In this document: positions 35,634-44,939 of the stretch, piece by piece
Layout of the letters: each line of letters opens with the position of its first letter
Position numbering within the stretch: the stretch's first letter is position 1
Source: JAVKDP01 sp040222185
GTDB lineage: Bacteria > Bacteroidota > Rhodothermia > Balneolales > Balneolaceae
Assembly: GCA_040222185.1 (NCBI GenBank)
Contig: JAVKDP010000026.1
Coordinates: 124,001-188,000 of the forward strand
Direction of reading: 5' to 3'
DNA length: 64,000 nt
Made by a program: the position numbers and the translations under genes
Notes under the pieces: generated by a model
The model's database searches: none
The model's input: the letters and a program-made list of their open reading frames with translations, nothing else
What the model was told of the DNA's origin: nothing

Positions 35634-36435
35634 TCAACATCATTCTTCTCGTGAGTACCTGGTCGCCAGCCGTTAAGCGGTAAATATACATTCCTGAAGG
35701 TGCAGAATTAGCTTCCCATATAGCTACTTGTTTACCAGCAGGCCTGGTCTCGTTTACAAGGGTTGCTATTTCTTTACCGAGTAGATTGAAAACTTGCAGC
35801 CTTACTGCTCCTGGTTTGTCCAGTTCAAATGAAATAGATGTAGAAGGGTTAAAAGGATTAGGGTAATTCTGATCTAACTTTACTGAAGAAGGGAATTCAT
35901 CTACTGTTTCTGAAGACGTAGAAATCATACCAAGTTGAGTTTGTATCTCCTGCTTTACAGCCTCAAAATCACCGTTCACGAAAGAGTTACCTTTGTACTT
36001 TAACAGTCCATCTGGACCAATAACAATAGAGCGGTCATAGAACCCTGCACTACCATAGTAATCAACCAGGCTTTGTCGGGCATTTAGAAGTAGAGGGTAG
36101 GTAATTCCAGTAACTGCTTTGAAGGAGTTATTTGAAGTAGCTGAATCATTCCACGTATCAAGACCCAGAGCCACAAAGTTAGTGTCGCTTTTAAAACTGG
36201 CATGGATTTCAGTCTCTGTAACAGGCCCATTAGACCTACAGTGAGGGCAATTAGCACCATAGAAAAAGATATAAACTACTTTTCCCTCATGTTGCTCTAA
36301 AGAAATACGGTCAGCCAATCCACCGCCAAGAAACGGGTAGCTGAATCCTGGTGCTTCGTCTCCAACATTAATTTGTGCGACAGCCGAAGTCGAATAAAAC
36401 AGTGTGAAAAGAAGAATGCTGTATAAAGTTTTCAT
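35626..36435 (-). CDS. Redoxin (TlpA/AhpC-like) with T9SS C-terminal sorting domain
   Basis: A 269-residue protein with a signal peptide (to about residue 21). A redoxin domain carries CPHCRSNGPVTETEIH (CxxC about 73-76) and GLDTWNDSATSNNSFKAV. At about residue 190 begins a T9SS type A sorting domain: LDQNYPNPFNPSTSISF, then a beta-sandwich ending YRLTAGDQVLTRRMMLIK. It should be moved across the outer membrane and attached or released outside. Secretion of a redoxin by T9SS is unusual. Its redoxin part is a duplicate of the next gene, a lipoprotein. Convergent 8-base overlap with the thioredoxin gene. Confidence 0.88.
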   Translation of the reverse strand: MKTLYSILLFTLFYSTSAVAQINVGDEAPGFSYPFLGGGLADRISLEQHEGKVVYIFFYGANCPHCRSNGPVTETEIHASFKSDTNFVALGLDTWNDSATSNNSFKAVTGITYPLLLNARQSLVDYYGSAGFYDRSIVIGPDGLLKYKGNSFVNGDFEAVKQEIQTQLGMISTSSETVDEFPSSVKLDQNYPNPFNPSTSISFELDKPGAVRLQVFNLLGKEIATLVNETRPAGKQVAIWEANSAPSGMYIYRLTAGDQVLTRRMMLIK

Positions 36436-36446
36436 AATAGCGGTAA

Positions 36447-36974
36447 TTAGTTTTTTGCTAGTTCTCTTTCAATAACATCTACAACAGTGTTAACATCAGT
36501 ATTGACGAAACCATTTCCCATGTAGGCAATTCTACCTTCAGCGTCTATTACAACAGATCTGTCGTAAGCCCCGGCGTTACCATAATAATTAACCAGGCTT
36601 TGGCGCGCGTTTAATAATAATGGATAGGTAATACCGGTAATGCTTCTGAAGGAGGTGTTTGAACTTGCTGAGTTGTTCCAGGTATCAAGTCCCAGGGCAA
36701 CAAAATCAGGATCAGATTCAAACCGTTGATGAATTTGTGTTTCAGTAACAGGACCGTTTGACCTGCAATGCGGGCAGCTGGCTCCATAGAAAAAGATATA
36801 AACGACCTTTCCTCTTAGTTCAATGAGGGAAAACTCTTCCCCCGTTAAAGAGGTATGAGTAAATAAAGGAGCAACCTCACCTACTTTTTCATCAAGGCTA
36901 CCACTCGAGGTAGATGCTGAACATCCAATGAGGGTAAGAGAAACCAGTAAAAGAGAGAATAATGTGTTCTTCAT
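36447..36974 (-). CDS. Lipoprotein redoxin (TlpA/AhpC-like)
   Basis: A 175-residue protein with a lipoprotein signal (LLLVSLTLIGC, Cys about residue 18) and a redoxin domain. The stretch from KVVYIFFYGASCPHCRSNG through PLLLNARQSLVNYYGNAG is nearly identical to the downstream T9SS paralogue, so the two arose by recent duplication. CPHC is the redox pair. The lipid anchor puts it in the periplasm or on the outer membrane. It is 11 bases upstream of the T9SS redoxin and 16 bases downstream of the DUF6029 gene, probably one operon. Confidence 0.85.
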   Translation of the reverse strand: MKNTLFSLLLVSLTLIGCSASTSSGSLDEKVGEVAPLFTHTSLTGEEFSLIELRGKVVYIFFYGASCPHCRSNGPVTETQIHQRFESDPDFVALGLDTWNNSASSNTSFRSITGITYPLLLNARQSLVNYYGNAGAYDRSVVIDAEGRIAYMGNGFVNTDVNTVVDVIERELAKN

Positions 36975-36990
36975 TGTTTTAATATTAAGC

Positions 36991-38508
36991 TTAAAAGCGT
37001 GTTGAAAAGCGTAATTCTACACCTTCAAAATCCAGGATTTCATAGCATATACCGGAAGTACAAGCAGGCCCGCCTCTTCTTTTACCTGCAAATACAGCAA
37101 CGCGGTTACTGGAATTAATCTTATAAGAAAGATTACCGCCAAACCACGTTCGGGTGTCTGTCTCTACTTCAGGAAAAGTAGTTGGGTTATCTGTAAGCTC
37201 GGGATCTGTAGTAGCTTCAAAAATGGCACTTATAGTGAAATCAGATATTTTGGAAACCGCCAGTGAAGCATAGTAATTTTTACTCGTTCCCGGATTTAAA
37301 ACTCTATCAAAAGTTTGATACTGCAAATCGAGGATAGTACCCCAGGTGTAATCGAATGATTTATCTACGATGAAACCTACAGAAATACGATCCTTTTCAT
37401 CTTTAAAGTCATCATTCGCATAATCGAAAAAGGATTTAAGTGACAGGAAGTCGTCTACCTGGTAATATCCTTCAAGAAAGTATTCTCTGTATTCGAATTT
37501 TCTGAATAAATCGTTTGTAGCCGTAGTTACATTTGCAGTTATGGAGTGCCCACCTTCAAAGTTATAATAAACTTCGCCCTGGAACCCGGTTTCATCCGAA
37601 GTTTCCAAAACATGGGTACTTCTATTCAAAACTGGGTAAGTATGTTCTTTGATTAGAGATGGAGGATCATTAAATCCCTGGCCTAATCGAAAATTTCTGT
37701 AATCTTTAAATTCCAGGCTGCCACCAAAATCGTCCAGGTAGAAATTGACACCTGTATATAAGGCATAGGAGTCGCTGTCATTAAAACCGAAAATATCAGA
37801 ATCAGTATTAAAGGCGTATTCAGCAAAATACTGGATATTGTCAATCGGGTCGATATTGAGCATCAGGGAGGCATACTCATTATAATCTGGATTGAAAATG
37901 GCATGAGTACGCATTACCGCGGCCCCTACATTTACTTTGTCAGATAGGATAAAATTTCCCTGGATAGCTTCTACTAAATCAGGTCTGCGTAAACTGTCAG
38001 GTTCAAAGTTTGGGGGGAGATTATTCAAAAGAGGCTCAGCTCTCAGTACCTTTATTTCAGCCCAGTCATTATTATAGTCGATCGCAATTCCTTCTAAATC
38101 TCGAAAGAATGCATACCGGGTTCGTTCAAACTCACCTTCAAATACCGATCCGGGAATATCATAACTGCGAAGCAGTAGTCCACGACCTAAAGTCTCATAA
38201 AAATTTCCAATTCTTATTCTAAAGGTATCATCCTGGTATTGTATTCTTTTCTGAGTGAAGTCTGTGTAATTCCGATCCTGGAATGGTGTGAGGAACTGTT
38301 CAACCCGACCAAACACACTAATATTATCAGAATCGTAATACAGGTTTAGCTGGTCGTATGAAGTAGTGAGATCCGGGTTGCCCGTATGCGGAAGATTACC
38401 ATATTGAAACTCAAAGATATTAGAGCCATAAATTTGGGCACTAGCAGATTGAGAAATACCAAAAAGAAAAATTCCAGCTATAAGAACCAGTTTAGACTGT
38501 ACTCTCAT
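36991..38508 (-). CDS. DUF6029-like outer-membrane beta-barrel protein
   Basis: A 505-residue protein with a signal peptide (about 1-24, ending ASAQ). The rest is alternating short beta strands with aromatic residues, ending VELRFSTRF (Phe terminal), typical of a large barrel. IRIGNFYETLGRGLLLRSYD (about 95-114) is characteristic of DUF6029 proteins. Function unknown; the usual guess is a porin-like barrel. Overlaps the TlpA gene upstream by 4 bases, so co-translated with a thiol-redox protein. Two redoxins follow. Confidence 0.82.
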   Translation of the reverse strand: MRVQSKLVLIAGIFLFGISQSASAQIYGSNIFEFQYGNLPHTGNPDLTTSYDQLNLYYDSDNISVFGRVEQFLTPFQDRNYTDFTQKRIQYQDDTFRIRIGNFYETLGRGLLLRSYDIPGSVFEGEFERTRYAFFRDLEGIAIDYNNDWAEIKVLRAEPLLNNLPPNFEPDSLRRPDLVEAIQGNFILSDKVNVGAAVMRTHAIFNPDYNEYASLMLNIDPIDNIQYFAEYAFNTDSDIFGFNDSDSYALYTGVNFYLDDFGGSLEFKDYRNFRLGQGFNDPPSLIKEHTYPVLNRSTHVLETSDETGFQGEVYYNFEGGHSITANVTTATNDLFRKFEYREYFLEGYYQVDDFLSLKSFFDYANDDFKDEKDRISVGFIVDKSFDYTWGTILDLQYQTFDRVLNPGTSKNYYASLAVSKISDFTISAIFEATTDPELTDNPTTFPEVETDTRTWFGGNLSYKINSSNRVAVFAGKRRGGPACTSGICYEILDFEGVELRFSTRF

Positions 38509-38984
38509 TCTTCCAGTAGTTTTAGAATCTCTTCTCTTATAGCTACTTCTTCACCAGCTTTATAGCCTTCATGGAAGTAAACAATTTCATCATCACTATT
38601 GATTACAAGAAGAGAAGGCACAGCTTGTACTCCAAGTTTTGCCATTACATCACTATTCACATCAAGAAGAATAGGGTAATTGATTCCTAGTGAACGAGCA
38701 AAGGGTTTTACTTTGGCAAGGTTTCTAGGCCCGTCGATACTGATCCCAACAAAGTTCACACCTTCAGGCTTTAGTTCATCAGAAAGTTCAACCAGTTTTG
38801 GGATAGATTTAACGCAAGGCTTACACCAGGTTGCCCAAAAGTCGATTACCGTAAATTTCTCACCTTTAATGGATTTATAAGAAGTAGTGCGATTATCAAT
38901 ATTCTTTAGCTTAAAGTTCGTGACTTTAGGCGGAGCAGAAGAAAAGCTTCCAAGAAGTATTACAATGGTTAACAGGATTTTCAT
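38505..38984 (-). CDS. TlpA-family thiol-disulfide oxidoreductase
   Basis: A 159-residue protein with a short signal peptide or anchor (residues 1-17). The classic TlpA active site is DFWATWCKPCVKSIPKL (CKPC about residues 54-57), with GISIDGPRNLAKVKPFARSLGINYPILLD and the cis-Pro in QAVPSLLV. A periplasmic reductase of protein disulfides, used in cytochrome maturation or in keeping envelope thiols reduced. First gene of the four-gene minus-strand operon 38984-35626. Confidence 0.9.
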   Translation of the reverse strand: MKILLTIVILLGSFSSAPPKVTNFKLKNIDNRTTSYKSIKGEKFTVIDFWATWCKPCVKSIPKLVELSDELKPEGVNFVGISIDGPRNLAKVKPFARSLGINYPILLDVNSDVMAKLGVQAVPSLLVINSDDEIVYFHEGYKAGEEVAIREEILKLLEE

Positions 38985-39071
38985 GATTCCCTATCTAAGT
39001 TTTTTATTTCTGGTAAGTATCAGTAATTATTTTCAAACAAATATCACGAAAGAATAAACTTTTGAAGGCAC

Positions 39072-39103
39072 AAAAAAAGCCCTTATTCGCTGAATAAGGG
39101 CTT
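39072..39103 (-). terminator. Intrinsic terminator after the PD40 gene
   Basis: On the minus strand AAGCCCTTATT - CAGC - GAATAAGGGCTT followed by TTTTT, 21 bases after the stop at 39124. The stem is perfect (about 11 bp). Confidence 0.95.
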
Positions 39104-39123
39104 GGTTTCAAGAAAGTGATTTT

Positions 39124-40212
39124 CTAATCAACCCAGTCTGCTATAAATACGTTGGTTGATCGGTCTCCTCCATTATATCGATTAGAAGCAAATACAATTT
39201 TTGTTCCGTCATAAGAGAACATTGGGAATGAGTCGAAGGTATCGTCAAAGGTGATTTGCTGCAGATCACTACCATCAGGGTTAATCATAAAAATATTAAA
39301 CGGGAATCCACGGGTTGATTTATGATTTGATGAGAATACAATTTTCTCACCAGAAGGATGGAAGTAAGGAGCCCAGTTCGCATTACCAAGATCAGTTATC
39401 TGTCGCAATCCGGTTCCATCAACATTCACAATGAATAGTTCCATATTCGTAGGTTCAACCAATCCTCTTTCTAAGAGTGAAGTATATTTCTCAATTTCTT
39501 CTTCTGTCTTAGGACGGGAAGCTCTGAATAATAATTGGGTTCCATCAGGAGAAAAGAAAGCTCCACCGTCATAGCCGAGTTCATCTGTAACTTGAACAAC
39601 GTTTGAGCCATCAGTGTCCATCAGGAAGAGCTCTAAATCACCGGTTCGCATAGATGTAAATACGATTTTGTCGCCTTGAGGAGAAAGAGTGGCTTCAGCA
39701 TCATAGCCTGGTTCAGTTGTCAGGGTGTCAATAATTTCACCTTTCAGGTTCGCCTTAAAAATATCATAACCTTCATAAATCGGCCAAACATAAGCGCCGT
39801 TAGGCCCTCTTTCAGGAACTTCTGGGCAGGCAAGATCTGCCAAGTGAGTGGAGCCATATACAAATGTAGTGTCTCCTGGTAAGAAAAAAGAGCAAGTTGT
39901 TCTTCCAGTTCCTGTACTAATCATAGTTGGGATAGTATCGGCACTTTTTGGAGTGGTAGTATCCATATAATAAATCTGGTCGCACTCAGCTCCCCACGCC
40001 GGGTTATCGGATTGGAATACAAGCTTAGTATTTTCATACCCCCAGTATGCTTCTGCGTTATTGGCACCAAAAGTAAGCTGCTTAATATTTTGAAGATGAA
40101 CTTCCTGGTCATATTTCAATGTGTCAGCAGCTCGGTCATAGGGAGCTTTTTTTGGCTCAGAAGCGCAGTTTGCCATCAAAAGTGCTACAATACAAAAAGA
40201 GAGATATTTCAT
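39124..40212 (-). CDS. PD40/TolB-like beta-propeller lipoprotein
   Basis: A 362-residue protein with a lipoprotein signal (IVALLMANC, Cys about residue 16). It has several PD40 repeats of the form TLSPQGDKIVFTSMRTGDLELFLMD, FFSPDGTQLLFRASR and HPSGEKIVFSSN, giving a TolB-like six-bladed propeller. Likely a periplasmic or surface-attached sensor or binding protein. No enzymatic domain follows the propeller, so this is not a prolyl oligopeptidase. Monocistronic with a perfect terminator. Confidence 0.85.
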   Translation of the reverse strand: MKYLSFCIVALLMANCASEPKKAPYDRAADTLKYDQEVHLQNIKQLTFGANNAEAYWGYENTKLVFQSDNPAWGAECDQIYYMDTTTPKSADTIPTMISTGTGRTTCSFFLPGDTTFVYGSTHLADLACPEVPERGPNGAYVWPIYEGYDIFKANLKGEIIDTLTTEPGYDAEATLSPQGDKIVFTSMRTGDLELFLMDTDGSNVVQVTDELGYDGGAFFSPDGTQLLFRASRPKTEEEIEKYTSLLERGLVEPTNMELFIVNVDGTGLRQITDLGNANWAPYFHPSGEKIVFSSNHKSTRGFPFNIFMINPDGSDLQQITFDDTFDSFPMFSYDGTKIVFASNRYNGGDRSTNVFIADWVD

Positions 40213-40360
40213 GAATTCGTTGAATTTTAAAAATTAAGTCAGGAAGGTACGACTTCAATATGAAGATTTCGTGAAGAAATTCATCGCTATGAGATTAGAC
40301 ATGACGATTGGTTATTTATCAAAGTAGGTAATCTTTTCAGATAGGGTTTTAGACTTAGTA

Positions 40361-41860
40361 TTAGCTCTTTTCTGATCCCGAAACGATATCTATTACCTGT
40401 GATAACAGGCTTTTCCCGACTTTAAGAAAACGTTCCTGGTTACCCATAGCAAGATACCTGAGCACCATCCTGAGTTCTGCAAGCAGGGCAGGCGGCTTTG
40501 TAACCAGGGAATCTTCTGCGATAATGTAATCCCAATCAATAGGTTTTTGAAATATTACCCCGGCTTTGCGCATGGTTTCACGATAGGTATTTGCCATTAA
40601 TCCATAGCCTATGGTTGTTGGATGAAGGCCATCCAGGCTAAAAATCCCGCCCTTATAAAGTTTTCCGGTCTCTTTATTTAGCCTGATGAAATCTGTAGAT
40701 AACAACGCTTCGTTATTCGCATCAACAAGGTGTTCTGTATCCGGATTTCTTTTTAGTGCCGCTACAAAATCGTCTGGATAGCTTCGAAGCAACTCTCCTC
40801 CTAAACGTCGCCTCGCCATGCTGGCCACATTCTTTGCCATAGGAACTACATGCCATCCAAATTCTCTGGCTACTTTCCTGATGATGGAATTGTATTCGTC
40901 TACTGTAAAATCTATTTGAATGGCTTCATCTTTGGTAAGGTAGGGATGTTTTTCAGGATCAAAATCTTCATCCCAAATCCAGAAGCGGGTGTAATAGTCG
41001 AAATAACCCAAATGATCACTGGAAATTTCTGAGTTGACCCCTCGAATTACCGGGGGAATGGTTGGGTAGGGAATAGTAGGAACAAACACACGTTGAGCGC
41101 CAATCTTCGAAACCCGTTCAGCAAGCTCCCTGTATTCTTTTTCGAAATGCTCAGGTCTGTAAATGGAATGCTTCCGCTCCGTGGTAAATGCATTAAGGTC
41201 GCTTGGTTCTGACCATGCAAGTTTCAGATTTACAACTGCCCCGAGTGCATTATTATGCCCAAGACAAACAATAAGGTTTTCAATCCCGCCGTCTTTCTGA
41301 ATTCGTTCTACATTTTGTAGCTGGCTAAATTCCTGGAACTCATTACCCAGAGTTGGATTAAGAACAAGCCGGGCGGTTGTAAACTTTGCATGTTCTGGTA
41401 AAATCCCAAAAACTGAAAATTGTTCTTTATTGGCATCAATATATTCCCGGCTGTTTCGCTCATTCACAATCCAGGAGTCGTTAATAGCCAACCCCCAAAT
41501 AGCCTGGTTATGATAAGGAGTGGGTTGGTTGCAGCTTAGATCTTTTAGCCCTCCTTCCCAGTATTTCTTGATTCTCTTTAACGTTTTGATGGTATGCGTA
41601 GCAGCTCCTGCATATTCACTCCAATCGATGTCCGGTCCAAATTCATCTTCAAGGCCTCTTACCAGGACTTCAAGGTTAATCGGGATTCCAGCCTGGGCCG
41701 TAAATGAAGGTTGATCGAAAGCAGGGACGGGATCGAAACAGCGGTGAATAAAAGAAGGAAAATTTACATCAGTTCGATAGATACCACCATTTTTAAAGCC
41801 CTGAGAAAGACTGTCTCCAACAACTACTAATTTATGTTTGAACTGCTTTTTTCTGAACAT
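40361..41860 (-). CDS. SGNH/GDSL-type hydrolase
   Basis: A 499-residue cytoplasmic protein without signal peptide. Block I is VVVGDSLSQGF (Ser about residue 17), block III is VCLGHNNALG (GxND variant, about 195), and block V is SLDGLHPTTIGYGLMANTY (Asp-x-x-His, about 418-421). These are SGNH esterase signatures spread over an unusually long chain; typical members are 200-300 residues, so the middle insertions (about 220-400) are family specific. Substrate unknown. Divergent from the AhpD-like gene, 72 bases away. Confidence 0.8.
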   Translation of the reverse strand: MFRKKQFKHKLVVVGDSLSQGFKNGGIYRTDVNFPSFIHRCFDPVPAFDQPSFTAQAGIPINLEVLVRGLEDEFGPDIDWSEYAGAATHTIKTLKRIKKYWEGGLKDLSCNQPTPYHNQAIWGLAINDSWIVNERNSREYIDANKEQFSVFGILPEHAKFTTARLVLNPTLGNEFQEFSQLQNVERIQKDGGIENLIVCLGHNNALGAVVNLKLAWSEPSDLNAFTTERKHSIYRPEHFEKEYRELAERVSKIGAQRVFVPTIPYPTIPPVIRGVNSEISSDHLGYFDYYTRFWIWDEDFDPEKHPYLTKDEAIQIDFTVDEYNSIIRKVAREFGWHVVPMAKNVASMARRRLGGELLRSYPDDFVAALKRNPDTEHLVDANNEALLSTDFIRLNKETGKLYKGGIFSLDGLHPTTIGYGLMANTYRETMRKAGVIFQKPIDWDYIIAEDSLVTKPPALLAELRMVLRYLAMGNQERFLKVGKSLLSQVIDIVSGSEKS

Positions 41861-41932
41861 CTGAAATCGCTTATTGAGCGAGGACTTATGGCTGCGTACC
41901 TTCTTGAGTATAAATTTTAAAACGAGATAAAT

Positions 41933-42301
41933 ATGTCAAATTCAGAAGACAAAAACCGCCTTCAAAAATACCGTGAAAAACGATCAGTGATGAATGATAA
42001 GATCATGGATTTAGGGCACCTCGGTGTGAAGCGGTTTTTCAATATGGACACTAATACTTACAGGGATGGGGTATTGGATGCAAAAACCAAAGAACTATTG
42101 GGACTAGTAGCATCTACTGTACTGAGATGTAATGATTGTATCGATTATCACCTTGAAAAATGTGCAGAAGCAGGCTACACTAAAGATGAAATTATTGATG
42201 GAATGAATGTGGCCCTTATTGTTGGGGGAAGTATTGTGATTCCACATATGCGCCATGCGGTTGAAACACTGGAGTTTTTAGAGGAAGAAGGAAGCTTATA
42301 A
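41933..42301 (+). CDS. AhpD-like carboxymuconolactone decarboxylase-family protein
   Basis: A 122-residue protein of the CMD/AhpD fold with an active-site CxxC and a His: VLRCNDCIDYHLEKCAEAG (about residues 61-79). TKEL near residue 47 and the C-terminal helix complete the small all-alpha fold. The CNDC motif suggests a peroxiredoxin-reductase-like thiol function rather than muconolactone decarboxylation. Forms hexamers in known relatives. Stands alone; convergent with mutS2. Confidence 0.88.
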   Translation: MSNSEDKNRLQKYREKRSVMNDKIMDLGHLGVKRFFNMDTNTYRDGVLDAKTKELLGLVASTVLRCNDCIDYHLEKCAEAGYTKDEIIDGMNVALIVGGSIVIPHMRHAVETLEFLEEEGSL

Positions 42302-42385
42302 AGAATAGTTAATTAAAATTGAAGACTTAAGGAATAAGGATTTGAGAATTTATATTCCTTGTTGCCTATTCTTAATAGGTCAGGT

Positions 42386-44794
42386 TTATTTCAAAACCAC
42401 AACAGTACAGCCAGCGCCACCAAAATCTTCGCTGGCTAATGCAAAACTTTTAACTTCTGAGCGATCACCAAGGTATTTATGGATTTGTTCTTTCAGAACT
42501 CCATTTCCTTTACCGTGAACAATTTCAACCTGGTTTAATCCACGGAATGCGGCACGATCGATATAATGTGTTACTTCAGTCAAGGCTTCTTCTGCTCTTT
42601 TGCCTCGTAAATCTAAGGAGGGCTTTACGGTTTCATTAAGAAAATCCGAATCTCCAGTTAGAACAACCGAACGGGCTCTCTTCTTTTCTTTCTTTTTGGG
42701 AGCTTCAACACGCACCAGGTTCTGATATTTGGTTTTGAGACGTAAGCCATCGGCTTGAACTACAGCATTTTTCCCTTTTTGCTCCACGAGTTCGCCAGTG
42801 GTATTTCCATCCAGGAATCGTACAAAATCACCTATCTGTGGTGGTTTATTACTTTTCTTGAACCTCGCTTCACGCTTGCCTTTTATTTCTTCCAGATCAC
42901 CCTGAATAGTGCTTTTTTCCTGGTCGATTCCCTTACGGATTTCTTTGATCTGGTTTTTATCAGCTTTCTGTTTTGAAGTAATCTTCTCAACAGCCTGTTC
43001 TACTTTTTTATTAGCGCTGTCCATGATAGACTTCGCTTCAATAAGTGCCTTTTCCCTAATTTTGTCTTTTTCACGATTCAGGCTCTCCAGCTTATTTATA
43101 TATCTGTTTCGGTCGGTTTCAGCCCGGGTTTTTAATGATTCAGATTTAGCTCTCAGTTCTTCAGCCTGCTGAGTTTTTGTTTCCAGTTCCGAGATCAGCG
43201 ATTCCAGTTTATTCTTTGCCTCACCAAGGAGTTCGCGTGACCTTGATAGTATCTTTTTGTCAAGGCTCATACGCTCTGCAATTTCAAAGGCGTAACTGCT
43301 CCCGGGAATACCCTTTTTAAAACGATAAGTAGGGGAAAGAGTAGCCTGATCAAATTCCATTGAACCGTTTACAGCTTTAGGATGTTCATGAGCAAATACT
43401 TTTAGTGAACCGTGATGAGTAGTGGCTATAATTTTACAGTCCTGGTAAAGTAAATGTTCAACAAAAGCCTGGAATAGAGAGCTTCCTTCATCGGGGTCGG
43501 TTCCAGCTGCAGCTTCGTCAATCATGACCAGGCTGTCTTCCTTAAATCCTTTAAATGTTTCTCTCATCCACAGCAGCCTTGAGGAAAATGTACTAAGGTC
43601 ATTTTCAATAGATTGATCGTCTCCCAGGTCAACAAACACACCGGAAAAAACCGGGAGCTCAGAAAGCGGATCGGCGGGAATTGCGTAACCGGATTGGTTC
43701 ATCAATGCACAGATTCCTACTGTTTTCATAGCTACTGATTTCCCGCCAGCATTAGGACCTGTGATCATAAGGCAGCGCTCTTCTTCATCTAGTTGTAGAA
43801 AAAGAGGAATAATTTCCAGCTGTTCATCCTTTTTTGAAGAAAGGTTTTTGAGCTTCAGGTTAGGATTGTAAGCCTCTTTCAATTTGAGGTTTCCCGAATC
43901 AGAAATAATGGGAATCTCCCCGCCCAGTTTGATTGAGACTTTCGCTTTAGCTGCAATTACATCAAGTTCGGCGAGATATTCTACATTCTGTCTTATGAAC
44001 TGAGAATGTTCCCGAATATGATCGGTAAGCTCTTTTAAAATTCTTTCTATCTCTTGTTGTTCTTCAGCTTCAAACTGCCGTATCTCATTATTTAGATGAA
44101 GGGCTTCAACAGGCTCGAGGTACACAGTTTGGCCAGTTGCCGATACATCATGAATAAACCCATGGATTCTTCTTTTATATTCAGCCAGGATTGGAATTAC
44201 CATACGCCCGTTTCTTATGGTTGCGCCTTCGTCTGAAGTCATTCCATCCTTGGTAGCGAGGCGCATAATCTTGTTAACGGTACCGCGAAGGTCATTTCGC
44301 TTTGAATTGAGCTTTCTCCGGATGGATTTTAACTCAGGGCTGGCATCGTCTCTCAGTTCTCCATTTTCAGTCACCTTCGACTTAATCGATTCTTCAAGCT
44401 CTTTAAGAGGAATAAGCTCTCCAGAGATAGAGAATAATCGCGGGCTGGATTCTGCTGTAGATTTTAAAAACTTTTTGACCAACCGGGCAGTTGAACAAGT
44501 TCTCAATATATCCGGAAAACCTGTTAAAGGAACTATACTTCCCTGGGCTTTTGCAATAGACAGATAGTTTCGAACATCGGAGAGCTCTCCCAAAGGAAAA
44601 GGTTCGGGATCTCTGAATATGGCTATCATTTCTTCCGTTTGAGCTAAAAGCACTTGTACCCTTTCCTTTGAGTTGCTAGGCTCAAGGTTTTCTATAAACT
44701 CACAAGATCGTTCAGATTGGGCTGCTTCTAAAGTAGCCTGGCGAACCTGTTCGAATCCAAGTTTTTCAAGTACATTTTCAGGGTAGAACTGCAT
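42386..44794 (-). CDS. mutS2: Endonuclease MutS2
   Basis: An 802-residue protein, the usual length for MutS2. Order: N-terminal helical core; AAA ATPase with Walker A TGPNAGGKSVAMKTVG (about residue 349), Walker B DSLVMIDEAAAGTDPDEGS and GIPGSSYAFEIAERM; a long coiled coil (about 520-620); a KOW-like beta segment (PPQIGDFVRFLDGNTTGELV); and a C-terminal Smr nuclease domain (LDLRGKRAEEAL, HGKGNGVLKE). It lacks the mismatch-recognition domain of MutS. Known roles in the family are suppression of recombination and rescue of collided ribosomes. Confidence 0.96.
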   Translation of the reverse strand: MQFYPENVLEKLGFEQVRQATLEAAQSERSCEFIENLEPSNSKERVQVLLAQTEEMIAIFRDPEPFPLGELSDVRNYLSIAKAQGSIVPLTGFPDILRTCSTARLVKKFLKSTAESSPRLFSISGELIPLKELEESIKSKVTENGELRDDASPELKSIRRKLNSKRNDLRGTVNKIMRLATKDGMTSDEGATIRNGRMVIPILAEYKRRIHGFIHDVSATGQTVYLEPVEALHLNNEIRQFEAEEQQEIERILKELTDHIREHSQFIRQNVEYLAELDVIAAKAKVSIKLGGEIPIISDSGNLKLKEAYNPNLKLKNLSSKKDEQLEIIPLFLQLDEEERCLMITGPNAGGKSVAMKTVGICALMNQSGYAIPADPLSELPVFSGVFVDLGDDQSIENDLSTFSSRLLWMRETFKGFKEDSLVMIDEAAAGTDPDEGSSLFQAFVEHLLYQDCKIIATTHHGSLKVFAHEHPKAVNGSMEFDQATLSPTYRFKKGIPGSSYAFEIAERMSLDKKILSRSRELLGEAKNKLESLISELETKTQQAEELRAKSESLKTRAETDRNRYINKLESLNREKDKIREKALIEAKSIMDSANKKVEQAVEKITSKQKADKNQIKEIRKGIDQEKSTIQGDLEEIKGKREARFKKSNKPPQIGDFVRFLDGNTTGELVEQKGKNAVVQADGLRLKTKYQNLVRVEAPKKKEKKRARSVVLTGDSDFLNETVKPSLDLRGKRAEEALTEVTHYIDRAAFRGLNQVEIVHGKGNGVLKEQIHKYLGDRSEVKSFALASEDFGGAGCTVVVLK

Positions 44795-44939
44795 TTATTA
44801 CTACTGAGGGATTTCCTTTAAAATCAATTCAACTAAGATAAGGGAAAATAGTCGGATTTTGAGTGCTAAATGATCTGCTTTGTATCCAAAGGAAAATGCC
44901 TATACATTCAGACGTCACGGAGAATTAAATAATAAGAGT

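Noticed and set aside
42302..42385. Possible bidirectional terminator between the AhpD-like gene and mutS2
   Set aside because: AAGGAATA / TATTCCTT pair but the loop is long and no clear T tract follows.
44880..44939. TTG 44880 as phzF start
   Set aside because: The family begins with MKLSIYQVDAF at 44940.
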